DNA of 9,558 nt from Chloroflexota bacterium (GTDB lineage: Bacteria; Chloroflexota; UBA5177; JANWHV01): assembly GCA_025450375.1 (NCBI GenBank), contig JANWHO010000277.1, positions 1 through 9,558 on the forward strand, given 5' to 3'. How positions within the stretch are numbered: the stretch's first letter is position 1; each line of letters begins with the position of its first letter. Shown in pieces: positions 1 to 5,763 of this stretch. The notes under the pieces were generated by a model. That model did no database searches, had not been told where the DNA came from, and saw only the letters and a list, made by a program, of their open reading frames with translations. Both the position numbers and the translations under genes were made by a program.

Positions 1-2
1 AG

Positions 3-383
3 CCGCCCAAGGCGCCGACCGCCACGGCGATACGAACCGCCACGTCGAGTGCAAACCTGACGGTCAAGGATACGACCACGGAGCCGCCCGCCAATCAGGC
101 CCGTGCGACCACAACCACGATCAACACCACGATCTCCGTGAGCAGCGGCAGCCTGAGCAATGGGATCGTGGATCTGGAGGTCTACAACGCGAACTGGACC
201 AAGGTAGGTCAGCGCGTCTTCAGCGGGCAGAATCTCTCCTCGGGCCGGTCTATTTCCTACCAGTACGGGTGGTCCGTGCCCAACGCGGCCGGCCAGTACA
301 CCGTGATGGTGGGCGTTTTCGGTCCGAACTGGACAAAGGACTATTACTGGAACTCGTCAGCCGCGCACCTGAGCGTTCAATAA
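3..383 (+). CDS. C-terminal part of a secreted protein with a beta-sandwich (carbohydrate-binding-like) domain; 5' end outside window
   Basis: The frame is open from the first base of the window to a TAA at 381-383, so this is the 3' end of a longer gene. The visible 126 residues begin with a Thr/Ala/Pro-rich stretch typical of linkers in secreted proteins. They end in a domain of about 85 residues with alternating beta-strand patterns (VDLEVYNANWTKVGQ, then YTVMVGVFGPNWTKDYYWN). The N-W-T-K motif occurs twice. Aromatic residues in the last strands and the pattern VDxEVYN...YTVxVGVF resemble the C-terminal sandwich modules appended to secreted glycosidases and other extracellular proteins. 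That resemblance is from memory of the pattern, and the catalytic part is not in the window. An internal GTG at 138 has no good ribosome site and is unlikely to be a start. The gene is convergent with the propeller gene 31 bp away. Confidence 0.7.
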   Translation, partial: PPKAPTATAIRTATSSANLTVKDTTTEPPANQARATTTTINTTISVSSGSLSNGIVDLEVYNANWTKVGQRVFSGQNLSSGRSISYQYGWSVPNAAGQYTVMVGVFGPNWTKDYYWNSSAAHLSVQ

Positions 384-405
384 GGTTCCCGCTGCTCCGA
401 ACCTT
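382..405. terminator. Possible bidirectional hairpin between convergent genes
   Basis: AAGGTTC (382-388) and GAACCTT (399-405) form a perfect 7-bp stem with a 10-nt loop. The first arm overlaps the stop codon of the left-edge gene, and the structure lies just beyond the stop of the minus-strand propeller gene at 415. Position favours a shared terminator. The stem is short, the loop is long and there is no T-tract, so this is tentative. Confidence 0.3.
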
Positions 406-414
406 CTTCAGCGC

Positions 415-1623
415 TTACCCTTCAGGCATATATCTGAAGACGCCGCTCGTGGTAGCGGCGAGCAACCCCGGTCGGGCGCCGGACGTTTCCGCCAGGCCAA
501 CCACGGTGGCGGCCGAGCCGGTCAGCCCGCGCCCCAACGGACGCCAGGGGCGGTTCCCCACCTTCTCATAGACGCCCGAAGCCATGGTTCCCGCGTACAG
601 CACGCCCGCGGGTGGCGCCCCGACTGCCACCAACGGCATGGCATGGCGTTGGGGGAGGCCGGTGCTGATGTCTTGCCAGGGGCCGCCCGCTTCACGCTGC
701 CAGACCCCCCCGCCCATGGTGGTGAGGAAGACCTGCCGCGCCCGTGAATTACCGGCGGCAAGATCCTGCACGGGCAGTGAAGGCGGCAGGTTGGCGGCGT
801 AGGATGCCCAGCTTTGGCCATCATGACTAACCAGGACCGGGGGGCTGGTCTCGAAGAGACTGGCAAGGATCAAATGCCGATCCCAGGGGGCGACCAGAAG
901 GGAGGTTACGGCGCCGCCCCCGGAGGTGGCGCCGGCGCTGCTCCCCGAACCGGAGCACTGGCCAAAACAGCCTGGAGGGTTGCCCGAGCCGGGGTTCGCT
1001 CCTCCCTGCCATTGCCAAATGCGCCGCCACCGCCAGGCGCCACCGGCGCCGGTCGGTTCCCCGCGGGAAATCGCGCCCATGCCGCCGGCCAGAATCGAGT
1101 GGTTCTCAAGCGGCAAGATCGCAAGACTATAGACAGGCACGGGTCCGAGCGACGGGTCGGTAAGGAGGACCGGACTGATCCTTCGCCAGTTCACCCGGCC
1201 GCCCGACGCGTCGCGCATGTAGACCGTGCCATCGAAGCCGCCGGCCCAGACAGCGGCGTGATTGGCGCCGCCGGCCAACACGAAGACCGCGCGTCCCTGC
1301 ATGCCGGAACCATCCGGCTGCCAGTTGGCGCCCGCGTTGGTTGAGCGCCATACGCCGCTTGTCGTGGCTGCGAGCAGGATCGCGGGTTGCCCTGGAAGGG
1401 TCAGCATGGCCGTGGTGTCGGCCCGGAGTGACGTGGGAACCCAACGCCCATTGGCCGGCAACACTGATAGCGGCGTCGTGGCCGAGGATCGTCGCGCGTT
1501 CATGATCGAGGCCGCCAGAATCAAGGTAAGCGTCAGCGCCATGCCGCCGCCGATGCCTGGTCGCAACCACCGACGGCAGGAATGGGCTCGGACAGTTGGG
1601 TTCACGGTTGGAGTCTCGACCAT
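415..1623 (-). CDS. Secreted or membrane-anchored BNR/Asp-box beta-propeller protein, function unknown
   Basis: This is a 402-residue protein. The ATG at 1623 is chosen because GGAG (1632-1635) lies 8 nt upstream. A longer frame from a TTG at 1677 would run through an 18-bp hairpin and has no ribosome site. A basic N-terminus is followed by a hydrophobic segment at about residues 26-41 (signal peptide or membrane anchor). The rest consists of repeated beta-blades: LLAATTSGVWRS at 83-94, VWAGGFDGTVY at 125-135, ILAGG at 177, VFLTTMGGGVW at 298-308, LYAGTMASGVY at 342-352 and LLAATTSGVF at 387-396. S-T-N-A-G-A-N-W (94-101) fits the Asp-box pattern SxDxGxxW. The first and last repeats are nearly identical, as expected for closure of a six- or seven-bladed propeller. 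Residues 207-237 form a Gly/Ser-rich loop with Cys219 and Cys223. The family includes YCF48-like, sialidase and sortilin-type propellers; no catalytic residues are recognisable, so a binding or assembly role is only a guess. Confidence 0.75.
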   Translation of the reverse strand: MVETPTVNPTVRAHSCRRWLRPGIGGGMALTLTLILAASIMNARRSSATTPLSVLPANGRWVPTSLRADTTAMLTLPGQPAILLAATTSGVWRSTNAGANWQPDGSGMQGRAVFVLAGGANHAAVWAGGFDGTVYMRDASGGRVNWRRISPVLLTDPSLGPVPVYSLAILPLENHSILAGGMGAISRGEPTGAGGAWRWRRIWQWQGGANPGSGNPPGCFGQCSGSGSSAGATSGGGAVTSLLVAPWDRHLILASLFETSPPVLVSHDGQSWASYAANLPPSLPVQDLAAGNSRARQVFLTTMGGGVWQREAGGPWQDISTGLPQRHAMPLVAVGAPPAGVLYAGTMASGVYEKVGNRPWRPLGRGLTGSAATVVGLAETSGARPGLLAATTSGVFRYMPEG

Positions 1624-1631
1624 GCCACGAA

Positions 1632-1635
1632 CTCC
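1632..1635 (-). promoter_or_regulatory. Ribosome binding site deciding the start of the propeller gene
   Basis: GGAG on the minus strand, 8 nt before the ATG at 1623. It lies between the 18-bp hairpin and the coding region, which argues against the upstream TTG at 1677. Confidence 0.6.
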
Positions 1636-1674
1636 GAACGCCTGGATGGCGCGTCGCGCGCCATCCAGGCGTTC
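1636..1674 (-). terminator. 18-bp GC-rich hairpin downstream of the PQQ dehydrogenase gene
   Basis: Arms 1636-1653 and 1657-1674 are perfectly complementary over 18 bp with a 3-nt loop (TCG). The hairpin starts 53 nt after the stop codon of the PQQ dehydrogenase gene and ends just before the ribosome site of the next minus-strand gene. There is no T-tract on either side, so it would be a non-canonical (I-shaped) terminator or an mRNA 3'-end stabiliser. It also implies that the propeller gene is at least partly uncoupled from the dehydrogenase gene. Confidence 0.6.
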
Positions 1675-1727
1675 CAACTGGCTACCTGATGTTCACGGCT
1701 TCCCCGATCGAGAGAACCGGATGCCGC

Positions 1728-3851
1728 CTAAATCGGCGTGACGATAACCCGCCCGATCATCCATGGATGTGGCGTGCAGGTAAAGGTGAAGGTGCCTACT
1801 TTCTTCATCACGGTGGTGGCCGATCCACCTGGGGTAATAATCCCTGTATCCCAACCGCCCGTGACCGATGTCGAGGTGTGCGGCTGGCTACCGGTGTTGA
1901 TCCAGGTTACCTTGGAACCGGCGGGTACGGTGATGGTGAGCGAGCCAAACGAGGCCTTCGCCCCGAAGGGTTTGTAGCCATAGTCGAAGATCGCTACTTT
2001 ACCGGTATGCACCGGAGCGCCCGCGAGCTTGGTCACGTTATCGATTGGCGGCGGCCCGGCGGGCTGGGGAATCGCTACGCCGTCGGCCGGCCCCTTCAGG
2101 CTGAAGACCCACAGGGCGTCCGCATTCCCTTGCGCGCCGCTTAAGTAGCCATGGCCGCCCGCGTCAACCGCGACATACTGGACGCCGTTGACGTCGTAGG
2201 TCATGGAAGGCGCGTTGATCGGAAGGCCAGTCTGCCATTGCCAGAGCACGTTGCCGGTCTTCGCGTCATACGCCTTGAACGCGCCGTCGATCTGCCCATT
2301 GAAGACCAACCCACCAGCGGTGGCCATCGCCCCGCTGCCGCTGCCATTCTCATCACGCAACGGTACTTGCCAGGCTATCTTGTTGGTACGCGCATTGATC
2401 GCGGTAAAGGTGCCGCTATTGACCGCGCCAACCAGGGTGTTCGTCGCCCCAAAGCCGGCATAGAACTGCCCCTTCTTAAAGGGCGCTTTGGAGTAGGTAA
2501 TATCGCCCGGTTGGTTATCGGCGCCTGTGTACAGGTACCCGGTTTGTGGGCTAAAGGCCATCGGCGACTCGTCGACGCCGCCATTATAGATGGGCTGGAA
2601 TACCTGATCAATGTTAGTTACTGGATCGAAGATGCAGGCACTCCGGAAGCCTTTGACCTTCTGCGCGCACTGAGCCGCGACGGCATCGCCCGTCGGATAG
2701 GGCTGTGTCGGATAGGTGGCCTGCGGCGCGTACTGAGGCACCGGCTTCTCAACTATGCCGATGAGGGGTTTACCGGTGGCCCGATCGAGCTCATAGACGA
2801 AGCCGGTCTTACCAACCTGACCGATTGCCTGGCGCGTCTGGCCCTTGACCACCGTGTCAAACAGCACGACCGGGCTTGGCGCGTCAAAGTCCCAGATATC
2901 ATGATGGACTTCCTGGAAGTACCAGGCGAGTTTCCCGTTCATGTGCAGCGCGACGATGGAGGCGCTGAACAGGTTCGCGCCCTTGCGGCCGCCGCCATAA
3001 AAGTCCGATCCCGCGTTCCCCGTGCTGAAATAGAGCAGCCCCAGTTGCGGATCGACGGCGGGCGTGTTCCAGATCGGAGCGCCCCCTGTTTTATAGGATC
3101 CGTTCGCCCATGTATTACCGCCTGTCGTACCGGGAGCGGCGGTGGTGTAGAAGCGCCACAATTCCTGGCCCGTGGTGGCATTGAGCGCGTAGAGCCGGCC
3201 GCGGGCGCCGTATTCACCGCCTGTCGTACCGATGTAGATCACGCCGTTATAGTAGAGCGGCGCGGCGGTAACCCCGTAGCCGTCCTGCCATCTGACGAAA
3301 TGGTTTTTCCAGACTACCTTGCCCGTCTTCTGGGAGAGGGCCGCCATCCCCCCATCGAGCAGCGAGTCAAAGACCAATCCCTGACCAAGCGCCACCCCGC
3401 GGTTGTCCCATTGACAACAGACCGTAGCATTTTTCTGATCGATAGCGGAGTGATAGGTCCAGATCTTGGCTCCGGTGACAGCATTCAGGGCAAAAACGTC
3501 GTCATTGCCCGTGGCGACATACATCACCCCATCTTGCACCAGCGGCGTAGCCTCCTGATTGTACTTTCCCCAGTACTTTGCCGCCGCTGGGCCGCTCACC
3601 AGCGCGGTTTTGAAGGCGGGTTTAAGATTGGCGACGTTCCACGTGGCGATCTGATCGAGGGAAGAATAGCGTTGATTGGTCAGGTTACCGCCGACATCGG
3701 CCCAATTCGCGGTAACCGGCTGCTGGAGTTCCGAATCGATAGCCGCGTCCGCGGAGCCTTGAGCCTTGCTACTAGTCGCCGGCCCAGTGAGGGCACTGGC
3801 GACCATCACCGCCGCCAGCACCGTCCCTGCTATACGCCGTCCAATAAACAT
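1728..3851 (-). CDS. PQQ-dependent dehydrogenase (quinoprotein alcohol dehydrogenase type) with C-terminal cupredoxin domain
   Basis: This 707-residue exported protein has a signal peptide at about 1-30 (MFIGRRIAGT..., cleavage near SKA-QG). Residues 45-590 form the eight-bladed PQQ propeller. Family landmarks are visible: the opening NLTNQRYSSLDQI, an adjacent-cysteine pair Cys145-Cys146 that stacks on PQQ in this family, Glu213 in GGEYGARG and Asn279 in STGN as metal ligands, catalytic Asp321 in IWDFD, Asp323 two residues on, and Lys348 in VGKTGFVYELDR. A linker rich in Pro (about 588-605) leads to a blue copper domain at 617-707. Its type 1 copper ligands are His658, then Cys692, His695 and Met698 in CTPHPWM. 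Such enzymes oxidise alcohols or aldehydes outside the membrane. In quinohaemoproteins the C-terminal electron acceptor is cytochrome c; here copper takes that place. The ATG at 3851 has AAAGG 11 nt upstream, and a TGA lies six codons upstream in frame. The substrate is unknown. Confidence 0.92.
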   Translation of the reverse strand: MFIGRRIAGTVLAAVMVASALTGPATSSKAQGSADAAIDSELQQPVTANWADVGGNLTNQRYSSLDQIATWNVANLKPAFKTALVSGPAAAKYWGKYNQEATPLVQDGVMYVATGNDDVFALNAVTGAKIWTYHSAIDQKNATVCCQWDNRGVALGQGLVFDSLLDGGMAALSQKTGKVVWKNHFVRWQDGYGVTAAPLYYNGVIYIGTTGGEYGARGRLYALNATTGQELWRFYTTAAPGTTGGNTWANGSYKTGGAPIWNTPAVDPQLGLLYFSTGNAGSDFYGGGRKGANLFSASIVALHMNGKLAWYFQEVHHDIWDFDAPSPVVLFDTVVKGQTRQAIGQVGKTGFVYELDRATGKPLIGIVEKPVPQYAPQATYPTQPYPTGDAVAAQCAQKVKGFRSACIFDPVTNIDQVFQPIYNGGVDESPMAFSPQTGYLYTGADNQPGDITYSKAPFKKGQFYAGFGATNTLVGAVNSGTFTAINARTNKIAWQVPLRDENGSGSGAMATAGGLVFNGQIDGAFKAYDAKTGNVLWQWQTGLPINAPSMTYDVNGVQYVAVDAGGHGYLSGAQGNADALWVFSLKGPADGVAIPQPAGPPPIDNVTKLAGAPVHTGKVAIFDYGYKPFGAKASFGSLTITVPAGSKVTWINTGSQPHTSTSVTGGWDTGIITPGGSATTVMKKVGTFTFTCTPHPWMIGRVIVTPI

Positions 3852-3943
3852 CCTGGTTCCAGCCTTTCATGTTCATGCTCGCCTATACTGCGGGTCGAGA
3901 GTGCCAGGTCACGAGCCAGGTTTCACCTACCTACCAGGGATCA

Positions 3944-4003
3944 TCAGTTGTCCTGTATCGACCTCCTTTCAGCTATCCACCGGTTCCGGCACTCGGGACT
4001 ATA
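3944..4003 (-). promoter_or_regulatory. Possible promoter and leader of the PQQ dehydrogenase gene, with an orphan Shine-Dalgarno
   Basis: On the minus strand a TATAGT (3998-4003, 5 of 6 to the -10 consensus) is followed about 30 nt later by a perfect AAAGGAGGT (3961-3969). The only nearby start is an ATG at 3944, 16 nt away, which opens a five-codon frame (M-I-P-G-R, stop). No -35 box is recognisable. The dehydrogenase ATG lies 92 nt beyond that ATG. The strong ribosome site with no proper gene suggests a leader with regulatory translation, or a remnant; I cannot decide between them. Confidence 0.3.
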
Positions 4004-4080
4004 CACCCTAAGCGCCGCTGGACCGCGGAGCGCATCACACGATGCCTCCGGCTTTGACGCGCCAACCGGCAAGGCCGCGA

Positions 4081-4575
4081 TTACAGCCCGACCCGTCGCT
4101 GGAACTCGATGGCATAGGGAGTCTTCGGCAGGGCTATCTGCCCCTGGAGGTTGCCTTGCTTGGTGCGCCGTATGTACAGATGGCCGAACACCCGAGTACC
4201 GGTGACATCAAAGATTTCGACGGCCATCCTACCAGGGGCGGTCAGATGGAAATTGTAGAAGGTGGCTACCCAGCTCGTCTGAAAACCCTGGGCATTATAG
4301 CCATAAAACGATCCCACGCCCTGGAGGTAGCCTAGCGCATTGATCTCGAATACCATCTGGACCCGGCTGAGGCGGGCTCCGCTAGCTATGCTCCTCAGCA
4401 TGTATTGGCCTGGGTAGAGTTTGGCAATCTGGCGCGGGACTTTAAAGTGCGCCGGAACTACCGCGGCGGCGGTATTGCCCGTGGTGGCCGAGACCGTGCC
4501 CATACTCCGATAATCGCAACAGCCAAACACCAGGAACATAAGGCCGAGGAACCACACGAACCGTCCTGGTCGCAC
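4081..4575 (-). CDS. Small secreted protein, putative lipoprotein, function unknown
   Basis: This 164-residue protein starts at a GTG (4573-4575). That start is chosen because AGGGAGGG (4583-4590) lies 7 nt upstream, and because it gives a compact signal sequence: MRPGRFVWFLGLMFLVFGCC. A frame open to a TTG at 4674 is longer by 33 codons, but those codons would overlap a promoter-like sequence. The hydrophobic core (6-18) is followed by Cys19-Cys20. The V-F-G-C preceding it resembles a lipobox with an unusual Phe at -2, so lipid anchoring is possible but not sure. After a Thr/Ala linker (27-40), residues 45-164 look beta-rich, with FEINALGYLQGVGSFYGYN at 76-94 and MAVEIFDVTGTRVFGHLYI at 117-135. 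I recognise no family. Its place between the sulfocyanin and PQQ genes, all on one strand, suggests a partner role in the same extracytoplasmic process. Confidence 0.7.
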   Translation of the reverse strand: MRPGRFVWFLGLMFLVFGCCDYRSMGTVSATTGNTAAAVVPAHFKVPRQIAKLYPGQYMLRSIASGARLSRVQMVFEINALGYLQGVGSFYGYNAQGFQTSWVATFYNFHLTAPGRMAVEIFDVTGTRVFGHLYIRRTKQGNLQGQIALPKTPYAIEFQRRVGL

Positions 4576-4582
4576 CGTAAAG

Positions 4583-4590
4583 CCCTCCCT
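4583..4590 (-). promoter_or_regulatory. Strong ribosome binding site setting the GTG start of the putative lipoprotein
   Basis: AGGGAGGG on the minus strand, 7 nt before the GTG at 4575. It is the only good Shine-Dalgarno near any in-frame start of this gene, and the start it selects is directly followed by the signal sequence. Confidence 0.65.
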
Positions 4591-4654
4591 TACTTCATCA
4601 AAACTGCGTACCAAAGCGCGAATAATTGGGAATTTTGCAGTCCGTGTGCCATTC

Positions 4655-4684
4655 ATAATGCATTCAGAAAGCAAGCACTGTCAA
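4655..4684 (-). promoter_or_regulatory. Sigma-70-like promoter for the putative lipoprotein gene
   Basis: On the minus strand a perfect TTGACA (4679-4684) is separated by 18 nt from CATTAT (4655-4660, 4 of 6 to TATAAT). Transcription would begin near 4648, about 70 nt before the GTG start at 4575. The match supports the short form of the gene and suggests it has its own promoter rather than depending on the sulfocyanin gene 152 bp upstream. Confidence 0.5.
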
Positions 4685-4727
4685 CCTCATGCTCTCCACT
4701 TGATCCCGCCTTACCGCTACCGTATTG

Positions 4728-5261
4728 CTACATGCCGGCCTTGCCGACCGTGGCGCTGGCCGTCTTGGCCGTGGCGGACACCACGAAGTTGTCCCACATG
4801 CCGGCCACGGCATGGCCGGGCACGGCACAGATCATCATGTATTTACCAGCCTTGCTGGCCACGAACGAGAACTTCTGCGTCACGCCTTTCGTCACTCCAT
4901 TGGCCGGGTTGGCCGAATGAGAGCCCTTGAAGGCGTCCCTCACGCCGCCTGTCGGCAGGGTCTTGTTGAAGACCGTGAACTGCACACTGTGCGAGAGAGA
5001 CGCGGCGTTGCTGAACGTAACGTTCACTGTGTCACCCTTCGGCACCGTAATTGTCAACTGCCCCTTACCGTAGCCATTGAAGCTGAAGCCGGAGAGCGCG
5101 TTATTGTAGGCGGCGATGACCGTCAGGTTCACCACCTTGCCTTTGGTGGTGACCCAGGTCGGCGCTTTCGCATGGCGCGCCGCGGAGACACTGCCCACCC
5201 CGGCCAGTAACGTCAGGCCTGCCGCCACTACACTCGCCAAGCGATAGCTCTGTGTTTTCAC
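4728..5261 (-). CDS. Sulfocyanin-like blue copper protein (exported cupredoxin)
   Basis: This 177-residue protein starts at a GTG (5259-5261), chosen because GGAGG (5270-5274) lies 8 nt upstream and the signal peptide follows at once (MKTQSYRLASVVAAGLTLLA, cleavage near SVSA-AR at 27). A longer frame to a GTG at 5333 adds 24 codons without export features. The mature part is a cupredoxin. His91 in LSHSVQF and the set Cys145, His150 and Met155 in CAVPGHAVAGMW match the type 1 copper site of the sulfocyanin/rusticyanin group, where the Cys-x4-His-x4-Met spacing is typical. The stretch FNGYGKGQLTITVPKGDTV (61-79) is also characteristic of sulfocyanin-like proteins. These proteins carry single electrons outside the membrane, classically towards terminal oxidases. 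The gene is the first of four on the minus strand and is divergent from the molybdenum hydroxylase operon. It is a plausible electron carrier for one or both dehydrogenases; that link is inference. Confidence 0.88.
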   Translation of the reverse strand: MKTQSYRLASVVAAGLTLLAGVGSVSAARHAKAPTWVTTKGKVVNLTVIAAYNNALSGFSFNGYGKGQLTITVPKGDTVNVTFSNAASLSHSVQFTVFNKTLPTGGVRDAFKGSHSANPANGVTKGVTQKFSFVASKAGKYMMICAVPGHAVAGMWDNFVVSATAKTASATVGKAGM

Positions 5262-5269
5262 AACCGATT

Positions 5270-5274
5270 CCTCC
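5270..5274 (-). promoter_or_regulatory. Ribosome binding site deciding the GTG start of the sulfocyanin-like gene
   Basis: GGAGG on the minus strand, 8 nt before the GTG at 5261. No comparable site precedes the upstream GTG at 5333. Confidence 0.7.
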
Positions 5275-5488
5275 AATTGACCATACTCCTTCAGGGATGC
5301 CCTCCCGTCGGGGCTTCCCTCACGGTTTTCCACGGATCGCGCCTCCCACTGCCGAAGGCGCCGCGAGATCCCATAAGGGCCGGGGCCATCGGTTGCTCCC
5401 TATTGACTAGTGTACCGTGCCATTTCGTAACAATACGCGAGATCTGACTTGAAGGGACTTTCTACCTCGTTTCGACCGGAAAAATTAC

Positions 5489-5505
5489 TATTCATAAGCT
5501 GAATA
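5489..5505. repeat. AT-rich inverted repeat, possible operator
   Basis: TATTCA (5489-5494) and TGAATA (5500-5505) are perfect inverted 6-mers around a 5-nt centre. The site is AT-rich inside GC-rich DNA and is placed between divergent genes, next to candidate promoter boxes for both. Size and symmetry fit a dimeric regulator site; no regulator gene lies in the window. Confidence 0.35.
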
Positions 5506-5585
5506 ATTGATCGACGGCAATAGAGTAGACTACATTACGGGTAACCGTATTGTGCGGTCTCCGATGTCTCGCGTCGATGCGCGGA

Positions 5586-5734
5586 CTGTCCCCGAGACAG
5601 CCCTCCCACCCATGGCGTGGCCGGGGACGCGGCGCGGCCTTTCACGAAAGGGGGATTGGGTCACCGTGGTATCCCGTCGGCGCGCGGAGAGCGCCTCTCC
5701 CGTCATTCCACAACCGCCCGCCGCTGTCGCGGGC
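5586..5734 (+). promoter_or_regulatory. Potentially structured 5' leader of the molybdenum hydroxylase operon
   Basis: Several perfect stems are packed ahead of the ribosome site. CTGTC/GACAG is at 5586-5590 and 5596-5600. GTCCCC/GGGGAC is at 5588-5593 and 5623-5628; it shares bases with the first stem, so the two exclude each other. CCTTTC/GAAAGG is at 5638-5643 and 5646-5651, GGGAT/ATCCC at 5652-5656 and 5671-5675, and GGCGC/GCGCC at 5679-5683 and 5691-5695. GCCCGC/GCGGGC is at 5716-5721 and 5729-5734, ending 12 nt before the Shine-Dalgarno. I do not recognise a known riboswitch consensus. In DNA this rich in GC some such stems arise by chance, so regulation is only a hypothesis. Confidence 0.3.
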
Positions 5735-5746
5735 CTATCCACATGC

Positions 5747-5752
5747 AGGAGG
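5747..5752 (+). promoter_or_regulatory. Ribosome binding site of the [2Fe-2S] subunit gene
   Basis: AGGAGG, 11 nt before the ATG at 5764. It decides against longer in-frame starts, including an ATG at 5743 that overlaps the site itself. Confidence 0.7.
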
Positions 5753-5763
5753 CATCGATTGCA

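Larger units (their letters stand above)
5262..5763. promoter_or_regulatory. Divergent intergenic region between the sulfocyanin and molybdenum hydroxylase genes
   Basis: These 502 bp hold no gene that I can support. The central part (about 5400-5540) is AT-richer than the flanks and should contain the divergent promoters. For the plus strand, TTGATC (5507-5512) and TACATT (5531-5536) with an 18-nt spacer are a weak sigma-70-like pair. For the minus strand, TTGCCG (5515-5520) and TATGAA (5491-5496) with an 18-nt spacer are equally weak. The dyad TATTCA-N5-TGAATA (5489-5505) abuts the plus -35 and overlaps the minus -10, so it could be a shared operator. On the sulfocyanin side, a 9-bp imperfect stem (5294-5302 with 5311-5319) lies in the leader. 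On the hydroxylase side, several hairpins precede the ribosome site. Confidence 0.45.

Noticed and set aside
814..1344. Plus-strand frame of 176 codons within the propeller gene
   Set aside because: It has low-complexity Gly/Ala/Arg composition and lies antisense to a repeat-bearing propeller protein with its own ribosome site and export segment.
1624..1677. TTG start at 1677 for the propeller gene
   Set aside because: These codons would consist largely of the 18-bp hairpin, with no Shine-Dalgarno; the ATG at 1623 has GGAG at 8 nt.
4032..4045. Short hairpin GCATC-ACAC-GATGC after the putative lipoprotein gene, considered as a terminator
   Set aside because: The stem is only 5 bp with no T-tract, within what chance would give in this composition.
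2151..4205. Open reading frame of 684 codons on the plus strand, opposite the PQQ dehydrogenase gene
   Set aside because: It lies antisense to a gene with clear family motifs, has no recognisable protein features, and is explained by high GC and codon bias reducing stops on the opposite strand.
5262..5333. GTG start at 5333 for the sulfocyanin-like gene
   Set aside because: The extra 24 residues are hydrophilic and would precede a complete signal peptide; GGAGG sits 8 nt before the GTG at 5261.
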